From NCBI GenBank assembly GCA_029706075.1, contig JAINUG010000720.1:1-64000 (forward strand): a stretch of 64,000 bases of DNA. Direction: 5' to 3'. The notes below the pieces were generated by a model, which was not told the DNA's origin, did not search any database, and worked only from the letters and a program-made list of their open reading frames with translations. The DNA is from Aldrovandia affinis. Its lineage: Eukaryota > Chordata > Actinopteri > Notacanthiformes > Halosauridae. Below, one piece after another: positions 52,321-63,936 of the stretch (positions within the stretch are counted from its first letter, which is position 1; every line of letters starts with the position of its first letter). A program made the position numbers and the translations under genes.

Positions 52321-53205
52321 ACAATATAACACAATGTTACATCATATAATAAATATAAACCCTGGAATGTCCAACCATGACATTTACCTGAAATCTGTTC
52401 CTACTGTATAACATGAATGAGTAGTTGTTGTGATTAATAATGTCTACAATGTGGATTACTCAAATTGATATATTTTAAAGATCCTTCTCTGGTTTTTAAC
52501 ATAGGGTGCTTAAAATGTTTAAAACTTTAAGAAAGACTCATTTTTGGGGTCTACATGGTTACTACTGCTGCTCTTTTACTAGATCAAAACAAGGAACTAA
52601 TCTGTCATCTGTCTGATGAGGACGTGGATTTGCAGGGAATTCTGTGGTACTTCTGTGGCAAAAGTTACTGCTTAATTCTAAGAATATATTTTCACCGATA
52701 AAAACTCTCCCTAACCTCCATCCATCCATCCATCCATCCATTATCTAAGCCGCTTATTCCTGGTCAGGGTCGCGGGGAGCTGGAGCCTTCCCAGCATGCG
52801 TTCCGGGCGAGGCAGGAATACACCCTTCGCCAATCCATCGCAGGGCACACACACCATTCACTCACACAACCTACGGGCAATTTAGACTCTTTAGCCTAAC
52901 GTGCATGTCTTTGGACTGTGGGAGGAAACCGGAGTACCCGGAGGAAACCCACACGGACACGGGAGAACATGCAAACTCCACACAGAAAGTCCCCGGCCTG
53001 GATTAGAACCCAAGACCTTCTTGCTGTGAGGCGACATATCCACTGCACCACCGTGCCGCCCTCTCCCTAACCTGTCCTCTGTGATTCCAAAGCTTTTTTT
53101 CTTACACATACCTTCTTACAGAAACTGCCACACACAGCCAAACACACCCACACAACATTCCTTACCTCTTTTCACCGTATGGTTCCTAAAACAGAAATTC
53201 TGCTG
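52321..53205 (+). repeat. Compound unit, segment A, copy 4 (partial)
   Basis: Matches 44065-44615 and ends at GGTTCCTAAAACAGAAATTC, TGCTGGTACC. It contains a SINE (52718-53060) and a few small deletions. After 53210 the similarity stops. Confidence 0.75.
52718..53060 (-). mobile_element. tRNA-derived SINE with (GGAT)n tail, copy 3
   Basis: Same family as 49978-50346 but with several small internal deletions. The target duplication CTCTCCCTAACCT lies at 52705-52717 and 53061-53073. The empty site is near 44460-44472. Confidence 0.9.
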
Positions 53206-53339
53206 GTACCTTTTTTTCTCCACCAAGCTTTGGCAATGCAGTTGTACTTTTTGTCATGCCAATAAAGCATATTGAATTGAATTGAACTGAGAGATATTAA
53301 CACTGCACTGAGATAGAGGGAGAGAGAGACATTAACACT

Positions 53340-53346
53340 GCACTGA

Positions 53347-53387
<41 letters not shown>

Positions 53388-53450
53388 TGCACTGAGATAG
53401 AGAGAGGACCCACAGACTGACACTGCACTGAGATAGAGAGGACCCACAGA

Positions 53451-53528
<78 letters not shown>

Positions 53529-53530
53529 TC
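53340..53530. repeat. (GA)n and (CT)n microsatellites
   Basis: (GA)n at 53344-53384 and (CT)n at 53459-53526 face each other and could pair as a hairpin. Between and before them GACACTGCACTGAGATAGAG recurs four or five times. Confidence 0.9.
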
Positions 53531-53895
53531 CAAACTCATTCCTACTCCTTTCCTATGCATTCTTATGTTCTTATATTCTTATTAAAAACAGAGAGGAACA
53601 GGGTGAGAGAGAGAGAGATGTGCACATCAATTTGTTTCCTCTAGTGTTAAAGCCTGCACTTGTCTCAGCTATAATTCCCCCTATCAGATGTGTCCTAAGA
53701 TTAAAAGAACATGAGAATATATGATAAGGAGAATAGGCCCTTCAGCCGATCTAGGCATTCACCTGCAGTCTAGAGAGAATCCAGCACTGATCTTAGGTCA
53801 TTCAGCCCATCTAGACTCATTATTCACCTGCAGTCTAGAGAGAATCCAGCACTGATCTTAGATGTGTGGTCTCAGGTCGATGGAGATGTTGGGTG
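53531..53895. other. No gene recognised
   Basis: A short direct repeat (ATTCACCTGCAGTCTAGAGAGAATCCAGCACTGATCTTAG type) appears near 53757 and 53822. The stretch leads into an L2 fragment. Confidence 0.4.
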
Positions 53896-54800
53896 TGGTC
53901 TCTACCTGTACACCAAGTCACTTGGTTCTGTTATCTCTGCTCACGGTTTTTCCTATCACTGTTATGCCGATGACACTCTTTCTCTCCTTCTCTCCATCTG
54001 ATACCCAGGTCCCGGCACGGATCTCTGCATGCCTGGCTGACATCTCCACATGGATGTCCACCCACCACCTGAAGCTGAACCTGGGGAACCTGCTCTTCCT
54101 CCCAGCGAAGGGCTCCCCAATGATTGATGCGTCAATCACCATGGAAGGCTCCATAGTGTCTCCGTCCCAGTCTGCCAGGAGTCTTGGAGTGACCCTAGGC
54201 AACCAGCTGTGCTTCTCGGGCCACTTTGCAGCGATCACTCGGACCTGCCGATTCTCCCTCCACAACATCCAGAGGATCCGACCGTTCCTCACCCTAGAGG
54301 CCACACAACTCCTGGTCCAGGCCCTGGTGATCTCACGTCTGGACTACTGCAATTCCTTGCTGGGAGGCCTACCGGCCTCTGCCATCAAGCCACTGCAACT
54401 AGTCCAGAATGCTGTCGCTCGTCTGGTGTTCAACCAGCTGAAGTTCACCCACGTCACCCCTCTACTCTCTTCTCTGCACTGGCTCCCCATCGCAGCACGC
54501 ATCAGATTCAAATCACTGGTGCTTGCTTTTCAAGTGGCTACAGGTACTGCTCCCCCATACCTCCAGTCACTCATCACTCCCTACACCCCAGCCAGACCCC
54601 TCCGCTCTGCCTCCTCTGGTAAACTGACTGCCCCATCCCTCCGGGCGCCTGGCAGCCGCTCCTCGCGGTCTCGCCTCTTCTCTGTCCTGACCCCTCGCAG
54701 GTGGAATGACCTTCCACAATCGGTCAGGACCGTGGAATCACTTGCGATCTTCCGCAAGAGACTCAAAACCCACCTGTTCAGACTCCACTACCACTGAACC
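53896..54800 (+). pseudogene. L2-like LINE fragment, RT end to ORF2 stop
   Basis: The plus strand reads the sequence before the catalytic box (LYTKSLGSVISAHGFSYHCY in one frame), YADDT at 53971-53985, then STHHLKLNLG to FRKRLKTHLFRLHYH in an almost uninterrupted frame. Two residues (KT) of KTELLF are lost at LGNLLFL through an in-frame deletion. It is 5'-truncated and lacks the L2 3' tail. It is a useful reference for the broken copy at 5728-6473. Confidence 0.85.
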
Positions 54801-54984
54801 CTGTACATCTAGCTAATTATTTAGTTTAAACTGAAGATTCAATGGGATCGGTGCTTGGAAAGCATGCACTTGGCTCCCTCTTGGGGACAACTTCAGTAAC
54901 TGCACTGGCTTCCCATTATAATCATGCACTGCATTTATATGCACCCTGGGCCATGAAAACTCTTATGTAGCGATCTCCCTGGTA

Positions 54985-55375
54985 CTTTAAATCTCACAAA
55001 ACATGGGCAGATAGATAGTCCCTTCTCACAAATCATCTAAATATGGTCCTCCAAAACGGCGATAAAGTATTGAAGAACATCGCTAAAAACGTACATTTTC
55101 ATGTAAGTATCGTTTTCAGCCTAGACTACTAGGTGTCCAAACGACCATCTAACTGTCTTCATAGTACTTTAAAAGTGACAAAAATAGCTAGCTAGATAGC
55201 CATAGGTCCATTCTCCTAAACCATGGCCATATGATCTTCCAAAACGGGTGAGAAAGTATTTTAAAACAACGCGGAAAACGGACATTTTAGACAGATATTC
55301 GCTCTCCAAAACCCGCCCCCAGGGGGTACAACCTGGCTGCTAGCGGTCTACCAGGTGTGGAAAACATAGCTAGCT
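54985..55375 (-). repeat. Copies of the 190-bp family, inverted
   Basis: In complement, GGCTATCTAGCTAGCTATTT, GTCACTTTTAAAG, GATGGTCGTTTGGACACCTA and ACTTTCTCACCCGTTTTGGA match the tandem array at 2141-3348. About two copies are present. Confidence 0.65.
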
Positions 55376-55799
55376 TGATAGCCCGAGGTGGTCAGAGCTA
55401 AGCCACAGAGGTCAATGAGAGCTCCAGAGGTCAGCCAGTGCACCAGTGGCTATGGTGTGAGCAGACAGGCCTCCGCCAGAATAAATTAAATTATGTGTAT
55501 AGTTTCTCTGTCACGTCGTGATTTTTAGGACAACTAGATACTATGTATTTATGTCCCTTTTTCCTCTTCTCTCTTTTTGTTGTTTTTAATGGTATCTGTT
55601 AATCGTGTGTGTCTGTGTGACACTGGGAGAGGTGGAGGGAGGAGTGGAGAGGGCTGCGCCTCCCTTTTGGCTGCTGTCAGGTGCTCCTGTTCCCTCCCAC
55701 AGCCTGGAGAGGACTACAGGGCCTTGGACAGCAGCGGCCTCACCTACAGGCAGGCTCACCTGAGGCTAATGAGCAATCAACTCAGCTGTGAGCCATTGC
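55376..55799. other. No gene recognised
   Basis: Unassigned, moderately GC-rich around 55620-55760. A 101-codon frame (55577-55882) overlaps the SINE head and is not supported. Confidence 0.3.
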
Positions 55800-55945
55800 T
55801 TTCGTTAGGCCAATGGCTTGTGGTTCTGTGTGGCTCAGAGCCAAGTCGTGGGTTCGATTCCCATTGGGACCACATATCCTGACAAATGTATGCATTCACT
55901 ACTATAAGTTGCTTTGGATAAAAGCGTCTGCTAAATGGCATATAT
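55800..55945 (+). mobile_element. tRNA-derived SINE with L2-type tail
   Basis: The head contains GTGTGGCTCAGAGCCAAG and box B GGGTTCGATTCCCATTGGGA. The tail is GTTGCTTTGGATAAAAGCGT, CTGCTAAATGGC. Same family as 15551-15700. Confidence 0.75.
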
Positions 55946-56574
55946 TATATCATATTAAAAGCACTGATAGAGGAGTTTTTTGGGCATGGAGGAAGAGGTG
56001 CTAGCTTTTTGTTGCTGTTCACCCTCTAAGCAATGGCTTTTGATTTAACTTATTTTTATTTTTGTGCTTTGTTTTATTTTATAAAGTATAAGGAAAATAA
56101 ACTGGCCATTGATCTATTAGAACTTTATTTTGGGGTTGTCTTTAATCCACTCACTCTCTATCAGGGTGGCCACCCCTGCCACCTTGCTGCAGCCTCCCTT
56201 AGGCATTCAGGCCTTTTATAAACATGAATTCATCTGGTCAGCTTCAGATGTGCTGGTTAGGCAGGACCTTCACTTCTCACTTACACCAGGTTTTCCTGTT
56301 TTCAGTTCAGACTTCCCGGGTCAACGAATACTTTGCCTCTTTGTCCACGTGTATCTTTACACTTATGCTTCAAGTGCTTCACAATTGTAAATAGAATTAA
56401 AAAGCTGAGATAAAATAAAATGATAAAAAATGCGTAGGTAGAGAAATAAGTAAATACAATTTTTTTTTTTTAAGTACAATTTTTAAAAACAAAACAAAAC
56501 AAAAAATACATGACTACATAAAATACAACGACCGTGGAATAACACACACTATTCATTTAACCAGTCCTAAAAAA
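55946..56574. other. No gene recognised
   Basis: AT-rich DNA with an A/T-run near 56460-56515. Confidence 0.3.
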
Positions 56575-56680
56575 CAGTCTCGCCTCTTCTCTATCCTGAT
56601 CCCTTGGTGGCGGAATGACCTTCCGCAATCGGTCAGAACCGTGGAATCACTGGCCATCTTTCGCAAGAGACCCTGCTGTT
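56575..56680 (+). pseudogene. Small L2-like LINE fragment
   Basis: About 100 bases encode SRLFSILIPWWRNDLPQSVR and VESLAIFRKR in the plus strand, matching 54660-54760. Confidence 0.7.
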
Positions 56681-57542
56681 GACAGATTTGGCTTTTCCCC
56701 ATAAACTTCGATATTACAACTGAAGATTACTCATATGCTTAAATATCTTACTGCTGCATATTTTTGGGGAAACACACCAGTTTAAATGTATCCTCTTATA
56801 AACGTGTTACTCATTGGTAAATGGTTTCGACAAAAAATGTCTCTTCAGCAATTTAGATTTCCAGCCTTTTAATACAGTCAAATCTAGAATGTGCTTATCT
56901 CCCTGGTATCATTTAAAAATACTTTACTGGAAATATTATATTAATTATTTTAAACTGAGTTTTTCTTTAATGCAATTTAAAGGTTAAAGGCATATGATAA
57001 TATATTCATCCACCTGTTATCTGATGTATTCAAGTTACATTTAATCTGCAATGTATTATACTTTTTTATTTGTGATAAATCATATTTCTTATCTGTGTAA
57101 CAGGTTAATTTTGTATGTATACAATAACTGGTAACAAATGGTGTATAGGCTATAGATGTTTAATTGGTTCTGTTTAGTTATTGTTCATGTCTCTTGAAAT
57201 GTACTAAATAAAATGCATATTGTTAACTTCTCTGTATAACACATGCTGTACATTCAACTACCCATAGAGACACTAAATACAGTCACTCAGAGGAACTCAT
57301 CCCTGGCCCTGGAGGGCCGCAGTGTCTGCAGGGCACACCTGAGTCAAATACATATTTAATACATATTTTAATTTAAGAATGAATAGAAGAAATGTGTCTT
57401 TGTGTATGCATAAGAATGAATGAAAAACCGCGCAGACAGAATTGAATGCGTTTAAATGGATCCCATGACCTGATCACATGACCCCAGTGTCCTGACGTGA
57501 CCAATGGGGATCCTCCCTCAGTGGATGGACACAAACGTAAAC
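56681..57542. other. No gene; a dispersed-repeat end near 57.3 kb
   Basis: AT-rich DNA. At 57285-57350, TCCCTGGCCCTGGAGGGCCG, CAGTGTCTGCAGG is a motif I know from fish dispersed repeats. No element boundaries were found. Confidence 0.3.
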
Positions 57543-57772
57543 ACATGCTATTTAGCAGACACTTCTATCCAAAGCGACTTAATATGGAGCCCAGGAAAAG
57601 TCTTCACCTTTATACACTATTCTTGTGACCAATTCAAATACTTATGCCATTTAGCAGACACTTTTATCCAAAGTAGTAGTGAATGTATAAATCTTTCAGT
57701 TTATGTGGCACAAATGGGAATCGAACCCACAACCTAAGGGTTGACAGCGCCATGCTCTACCTACTGAGCCAC
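57543..57772 (-). mobile_element. tRNA-derived SINE with L2-type tail, plus extra tail piece
   Basis: A copy at 57640-57772 has the tRNA-like head (complement TGTGGCTCAGTAGGTAGAGC and GGGTTCGATTCCCATTTGTG) and L2-type tail. A separate tail-only fragment lies at 57543-57585. Confidence 0.7.
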
Positions 57773-58379
57773 AGCAAACCACGTAGGGAACAATACTTGC
57801 ATAATATAGCCCAAAAGGGCTCACAGTAGTGAGTGCATACATTCACACACATTCCATGGATGGACACTGTGATTACGCAGTCCTGATTTCAGAATTACTT
57901 GTAGTAGGAGAATGTCATCATGCTGGCGAACCAGGGTAATGTGAATAGCCTATACATTCTGATGGCTGATTTTATCTTTGATATTTGATATTTTGTAATG
58001 ACCTCATTTTGACACCATATTGAATTTTGTATGTGAGTCATGTGACAGATGTGGCTTGATGCCCTCTACAAATCCAGAGTTTGAGAAAATACAAACTTTT
58101 TTGTATATGAATTTTACAGCCTTTTTCCCAAAACGGCAGTGTGGGACCAAGAATGGCCACTCAGGCCCAGAGAGAGATACTCCTGTATCTGGTGTGCTGT
58201 GCATTTAACATGAATGTGCATTGCGCGCATTGTGATGTTATTGAAGACGCACACGATTAAAGAGAGTGGATGCACTTCAGAGATTTGGAAAACTGTTTAT
58301 ACATTTCTCTTAGTTTATTTGGATTTATTGTTTGGTTTTTACAATGCCAAAAGCCCCAAAGAAGACCTGTTTCGATGGC
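57773..58379. other. No gene recognised
   Basis: Unassigned. The frame at 58214-58504 enters the piggyBac scrap, but its upstream part shows no family features. Confidence 0.3.
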
Positions 58380-58510
58380 CAGGATCCCATTTACGACTGG
58401 GGAGTAGCTACCGGTCAGCTAGTACACTCTGCCACCAGAAGACACCAATCAAGTTCATGTCCTGTGACGTGCCCTTGTGCTTTGTAGCGGGACTGCTTCA
58501 ATGACTGACA
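58380..58510 (+). pseudogene. Possible piggyBac transposase C-terminal scrap
   Basis: The plus strand ends KTPIKFMSCDVPLCFVAG, then, after one frame change, RDCFND. This resembles the Cys-rich C-terminal finger of piggyBac transposases (CxxCDVPLC....CF..YH). The catalytic domain is absent. Confidence 0.5.
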
Positions 58511-58699
58511 CTTACTTTACTTAGCTTTGAGAAAGAAAACAAAAAAAACTTTGATGTTGGTATCCAATTCTTTGGTTTGACGTTGGTGTGTGTGTCTCAT
58601 AGGTGACACCATGTTGTAGTGTGACTCTTGGTGTCACAGAAGGGAATTGGGCCACTTGGAGACATTAGGAGACACTGAGCCATCACATCAGTATCTCTT

Positions 58700-61010
58700 T
58701 TTTTGTGATCAACCTTTTATTTGTTTTAGTACATCCAACAAATACATGCTATACACATTTCTCAAACAATTTTAATAAATCTCATCCCCCACCCACCACC
58801 CCCCTACACACCCGGCAATCTGATTCCTATGCAGACACAGTACATTTTGACAAATAATATCATAATAGAATGGAGAAGCAATATTGAAAAGAAGATAAAT
58901 CAATAAGGTAGACAATAACACGGCTCTAGCGGTACACAGTATGAATTCAAATCTGGGGTGTGATCTTGAGATCAAGGCGGCACATCAAGCAGCATTTGAG
59001 ATATGTCATTGGCTTTGTTCATCCACATGTCTATAGTGGAGTGCTAAGATATTTCTGAATCATCATTGAGCAGAATAGTCAAAGGGTCCAGTGGAATCTC
59101 CCTATTCTTCAGTGCAGAGATGATTTCAGTCGCTTTCCCGCAGAAAGTAAGAACATCTGGGCATTCCCATAAGACATGCTGCAGGGTTCCTAGGACCCCT
59201 AGAGGGCATACTGTACATAAAGGGCTTGGGGCAATATCCATGCGGGAATGCTTGTGAGGAGTCAGGTAAGTTCTGTGGCAGATCTTCAGATTAATTAGTT
59301 CATTAGATAATTAATTAGTTAGTTAACTAGATGTTAAAGCAAGGGGTTTTTGTAACCCCCTGGAAGAGCTAGCCTCGGTGAAGATTTTAACTATTGGATG
59401 TACTGGTAGCTGTGTTCCCCGGGGGACCCCGTAAGCTTGCATAGCCGAGCAAAGTCTGAGATACAAGAAGAAAGACGAACCTGGTATATCATAAAGTTGG
59501 GAGAGCTCCTGGAAGCTGAGAAGGCCATTATCATTGGATATATCTTCGATATAAATACCTGCAGAGGACCAGGATGACAGTGTAAATGGTTGCTTGCCTG
59601 AAAATAAAGTTTTACTGTGCCATACTGGGGAGTTTGATCCACTTTAGATTGAGCTTCATGCGTTTCTCCACGGCTCTCTATGTTGTCACTGAATATGCTA
59701 TGATGGGACCATATAGTAATGCACATTTCTTTGGAGTATGACCTGCAATGAACCCTAACTGGGTGCACTATTGATTGTTCAATCGCTCTACACGATATAT
59801 TATGCTGCGTGTTTAGCCAGACCCTCAGAAAGCGCAACTGAAAAGATAGATGGTAGCGTGTGAAGTTTGGAACGGTCAATCCTTCCGAGGGTTTTGTTCT
59901 TTGTAGAGTACTACATTTTATCTGAGGTCACTTTTTCCCCCATATACTCTTCTTCAGACTGCATCTCTCTTGGACTAATATCCTATTGGAGGGGACAGAG
60001 GTAACATGGAGCTGATAAAATTGATTTGGGGGTGGTTGTTAGTTTTAATTGTGGAAATGCGGGCATACAAGGAAGTTGGCATAGCGGACCATCTCTCAAT
60101 GTCTTTTTGCACATTTCCAAATAGTTCCTACAGGGAATCACATAGATAGAGGTGGAAATGTTTATGCCCAAGAATTTTCTCCATGGCTGCATTGAGCGGG
60201 AGTAGAATGGATTTACACCACTTAATTTTGTACTTCGACCACAAGCCAAAATCAGTGAAAACGGATAATATTGTGTGGAGAGAAAATTGTGGATTGGCGA
60301 CATAGAGCAAAATATAATCCGCAGATAGTGAGATTGCCTGTTCAGCCTGTTTGAGTTTGATATGTGTTATTGTAGGGACTTGACGAATGTATTGTGCCAG
60401 TGGTTCAAGTGATAGGGCAAATAGGATGGGTGAAAGAGGGCAGCCCTGCCTGGTGCCTCGTTGTATAGTGAATGGTTCAGAGAGATTAGTACCTGTGGAT
60501 ATAATGGTGTGGGATTGACATACATGGTTCGAATCATGTTTTTAAATTTAGCCCCAAAGCCAAAGCGCTCCATCACAGAAATTCCCACTGCAGATGATCG
60601 AGTGCCTAAGGAGTGGAACGCACATGGAATGGAGCTTCAGCAATAATGTGGAGTAGCCATTGCACATGATCTGCTGCATGTCTGCCCTTCATAAACGCAG
60701 TTTCATCAGGATGTATGAATTGGTTTATAATTTTTTCAAGATGCAGAGCGAGAGCCTCAGTTTTAATTAGAGATATGGGCCTGAAATTGCAGTCTGTGTG
60801 GTCTTTCCCTTTTTTAGGGATTGAGGAGATTAGTGCTGTATTGAGGTCTCGGTGGAACTACCCTTTTTCAATGGTGCTTTGTAGTGATTCAAGAATTACT
60901 GGTCCCAGCTGGTCCCAGAAAGTAATAAGTAATTCAGATGAGATTCCATCTCGACCTGATGCTTTCCCTTTCTTCATTTTGAGAAGAGCAGATTTCTACT
61001 CAGGTAACAA
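58700..61010 (-). pseudogene. L1-like LINE, 5'-truncated and decayed
   Basis: On the minus strand, from about 60990: KKGKASGRDGISSELLITFW, IPKKGKDHTDCNFRPISLIK and HPDETAFMKGRHAADHVQWL are L1-clade RT motifs, interrupted by a stop. Further pieces lie at 60588-60367 ([18 protein letters not shown]), 59879-59391 and 59241-59044 (CTVCPLGVLGTLQHVLWECP, the Cys/His region near the ORF2 end). Many frameshifts are present. Confidence 0.8.
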
Positions 61011-61388
61011 GTTTTTTTGGAACTTTTGTGTTTATTAAGAACAAAACACAACAAATACAAACATTTCACTTGACAGCATGTGTGAATCAGAATCCACACA
61101 ATAATCACAAAAATCACAACATGAAAAGGAAAAGAAATAGTGTCGAAAATAATTTAAGACAAAAACAAAACAAAAAAACATATCTATATATATACATACA
61201 CACATACATACATATATATACATATATACATACATATATACATATAAATAATAATAAGTACATCACAGGGGTTGGGGTTCCAGTCAGATATTAAGATAAA
61301 ACAGTAGGGTGACCACCTCCGTTGAAAGAGGCCTGTTTTCATCTGTATTTGGGCAGTCAGAGCCTCCATAACATACACCTCCCTCAGT

Positions 61389-61823
61389 TTATTCTTCCAT
61401 TGTGCCACCGTGGGTGGTCCTGGTTTCATCCAGTTCAAAGTGACAATTTTTCTTGCAGTCATCAAAAATATGTAAAAGATACGCTTGGTCCCCAGTACAC
61501 ATATCCTCTCCAAACAAATCCAAAATAAAATGCCTAGGGTTAAGTGGCAAGTCAATCCTCAGAATTTGGCCTATCTCTCCCTTTACCTCCTGCCAATACT
61601 GAACCATCTTCGGGCAGTCCCAAAATATGTGTGAATGATCACCAACCATGCCACATTCTCTCCAGCAATACTTTGCTGTAGGGGTATCTACAAACCTGGA
61701 GACTTCCAAAGGAGTTCTAAAGAAACGTGTCTTTGTCTTCCAGTCAAACTCTTTCCATATGTTACCATGTATACCTTTGTGACAACCAGCGCATACTCTC
61801 CCATTCTCCATCTTCAATAACAA
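61389..61823 (-). pseudogene. L1-like ORF2 C-terminal segment
   Basis: The frame contains CAGCHKGIHGNIWKEF, then YCWRECGMVGDHSHIFWDCP (C..C......H..W.C pattern), the usual Cys/His motif near the end of L1 ORF2, followed by a Trp-rich stretch. It starts and ends by frameshift or stop relative to the neighbouring pieces. Confidence 0.75.
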
Positions 61824-62626
61824 TATTTAATTCTAATTCCCATTTGTTTTTGATGTAGAGGGTGCTATCTGCTACATCATTCAATAAATTTCTATAAATA
61901 TGGGAAACATGATTCTTGGAGGGTATTTGGAATTTAGTTATGTTAATAAAATATGATTCAATGTTTGTTGGGGGTTTCTAATTATATTCCAATCCTCATG
62001 ATGCATGATGTAATGCCTAATTTGGAAATACCTAAACTGGTCTCTCTGTGGCACAAAAAACTTCTCCTGAGATAAGAGAATGACTGTAAACTGTCGCCAC
62101 AAAATAGTTGGTCAATGACCTTAAGATCTCTGTCCGCCCACCTCTTAAAGGCACTATCTGTCATTGAGGGGAGAAAGTCTGGGTTTCCAGCTATTCGCAT
62201 GGCCCGTGAGAGAGTAGCCTTCCCCCTAAATCTCTTCTGAACAGCGGACCACACTTTCAAGGTGTGCTTCACCCAAATGTTCTGAATTCCTACTTTCTTT
62301 CGAGATTGTTGGCCCATAAAAATTAAACTGGATAAAGATATACCTGGTACTGAACTCTGCTCTATACTAACCCATCCAGTATCTGTGTCATTGTTTATCC
62401 AGGCTATTACCGCAGTTAGTTGTGCAGCCCAGAAATAGTGCTTTAAGTTAGGAAGGCCAAGTCCGCCCCTTGTCCTTCCCCAGAGTCAGTGTTTATATCT
62501 CACCTCGGTCTCCTGTTCTGCCATATAAATTTGGATATAAGCTTATCCAGCATATTGAAGGCGGATGCCGGGACCCAGATAGGCAGAGACTGAAACAAAA
62601 ACAAGAGTCTGGGTAATAGATTCATC

Positions 62627-63553
62627 CTAACCGCCTATCCTACCCAAAAGGGACAGTGGCAGCACATCCCATCTAGTCAAATCCCCTTTAACCACTTCAA
62701 ATAGCTTCTTATAATTTGCCTGATACAGTTTCGTTATTTTTGGGGTGATTGTAATGCCCAAATATCTAAAACCCTGCCCTGATCTATGAAAGGACACTAT
62801 ACTGTCAAGTTGGCTAGGCCACTCCCCTGAAATCATCAATGCCTCTGATTTAGTAGAGTTTACTTTATATCCTGACACCTGGCCGTATTCCTCCAAGGTT
62901 TTCAAAAGGGCCGGGACAGAGGAGACTGGATTTTCTATAAACAATATTATATCATCTGCGTATAAACCTATCTTGTGTTCATTCCCACCCTCATCTTTAA
63001 TTCCCTGTATCTTGGGATTACTCCTAATCAACTCAGCGAGAGGTTCAATACTAAGAGCGAAGAGGGCTGGAGACAAAGCATCTCCCTGTCTAGTTCCTCT
63101 TCCCAACTTAAAGAATTCTGAACAATGACCATTGACTCTCACTCTTGATCTTGGGTCCTTATAAAATACCTCAATCCATTTTATAAAAGTCAGACCAAAG
63201 CCCATGCGTGTCAATGTCTCCTTCAAGAATGTCCAATCTAGTCTATCAAATGCTTTCTCAGCATCTAAACTGAGAAGCATCGATGGAGTTTTCCTACCCG
63301 TGGCAAGTGATTGTAAATGTAGAACCCTCCTAACATTATTGGTACCCTGGCGCCCTATTATAAAACCCTTTTGGTCTGGATGTACAAGTTTCCTAATGTG
63401 CCTCTGTATTCTGCCTGCCAGTATAGAGGTCAGATTTTTAAGTCCTGACAAAGAAGGCTTATGGGACGATATCCCACACAATGTGTGGGGTCCTTCCTTC
63501 TTTATGAATAACAGTAATGATCGCCTCTGACCAGGATTTTGGGGTCTCCTCAT
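62627..63553 (-). pseudogene. L1-like reverse transcriptase
   Basis: The RT motifs in order are NLTSILAGRIQRHIRKLVHP, DQKGFIIGRQGTNNVRR, LLSLDAEKAFDRLDW, GTRQGDALSPALFALSIEPL and KIGLYADDIILFIEN (catalytic YADD), then GYKVNSTKSEAL and FRYLGITIT. All catalytic positions remain, but the frame is cut at both ends: at 63553 the link to the linker piece is out of frame, and at 62627 it ends after LLGRIGG where thumb sequence should continue. Confidence 0.85.
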
Positions 63554-63657
63554 CTAATGCATAATTATATACCCGACAAAGGACTGGAGCCAGCTCATTC
63601 ACATACATTTTGTAAAACTCTCCTGAGTATCCATCGATACCCGGTGATTTATAATTT

Positions 63658-63936
63658 TTAAGCCTCCCAATACTGTCTACTATTTCCTCTATCTGTGATG
63701 GGGGAACACATCCTCTCTGCCTCCTCTTGTGATAATGTGTTTAAATTAACTGAATTTAGGAGGTGTGATATCTTATCCACCTTCCCTTGCATCTCCTGAC
63801 CCTCATATAGTTGTTTATAATACGTAGCAAATGCATCCGCTATTTCTTTTGACTGGGATGTAATTTTCTTAGTATCTGGATGTTTGATTTTAGGTACCAC
63901 TCGGCTAGACTGAGCCTTACGTAACTGAAAAGCCAA
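63658..63936 (-). pseudogene. L1-like ORF2 linker between endonuclease and RT
   Basis: The frame has RVVPKIKHPDTKKITSQSKE and IADAFATYYKQLYEG, the typical segment ahead of L1 RT. It is followed after a frameshift by the KASG/PGIDGYSGEFYKMY-type region around 63640-63580. Confidence 0.7.

Noticed and set aside
55835-55865. tRNA gene
   Set aside because: A and B box-like motifs are present, but no cloverleaf could be drawn and the L2-type tail follows, so it is a SINE. The same applies at 13306, 15551, 25270, 49978, 51034, 52718 and 57640.
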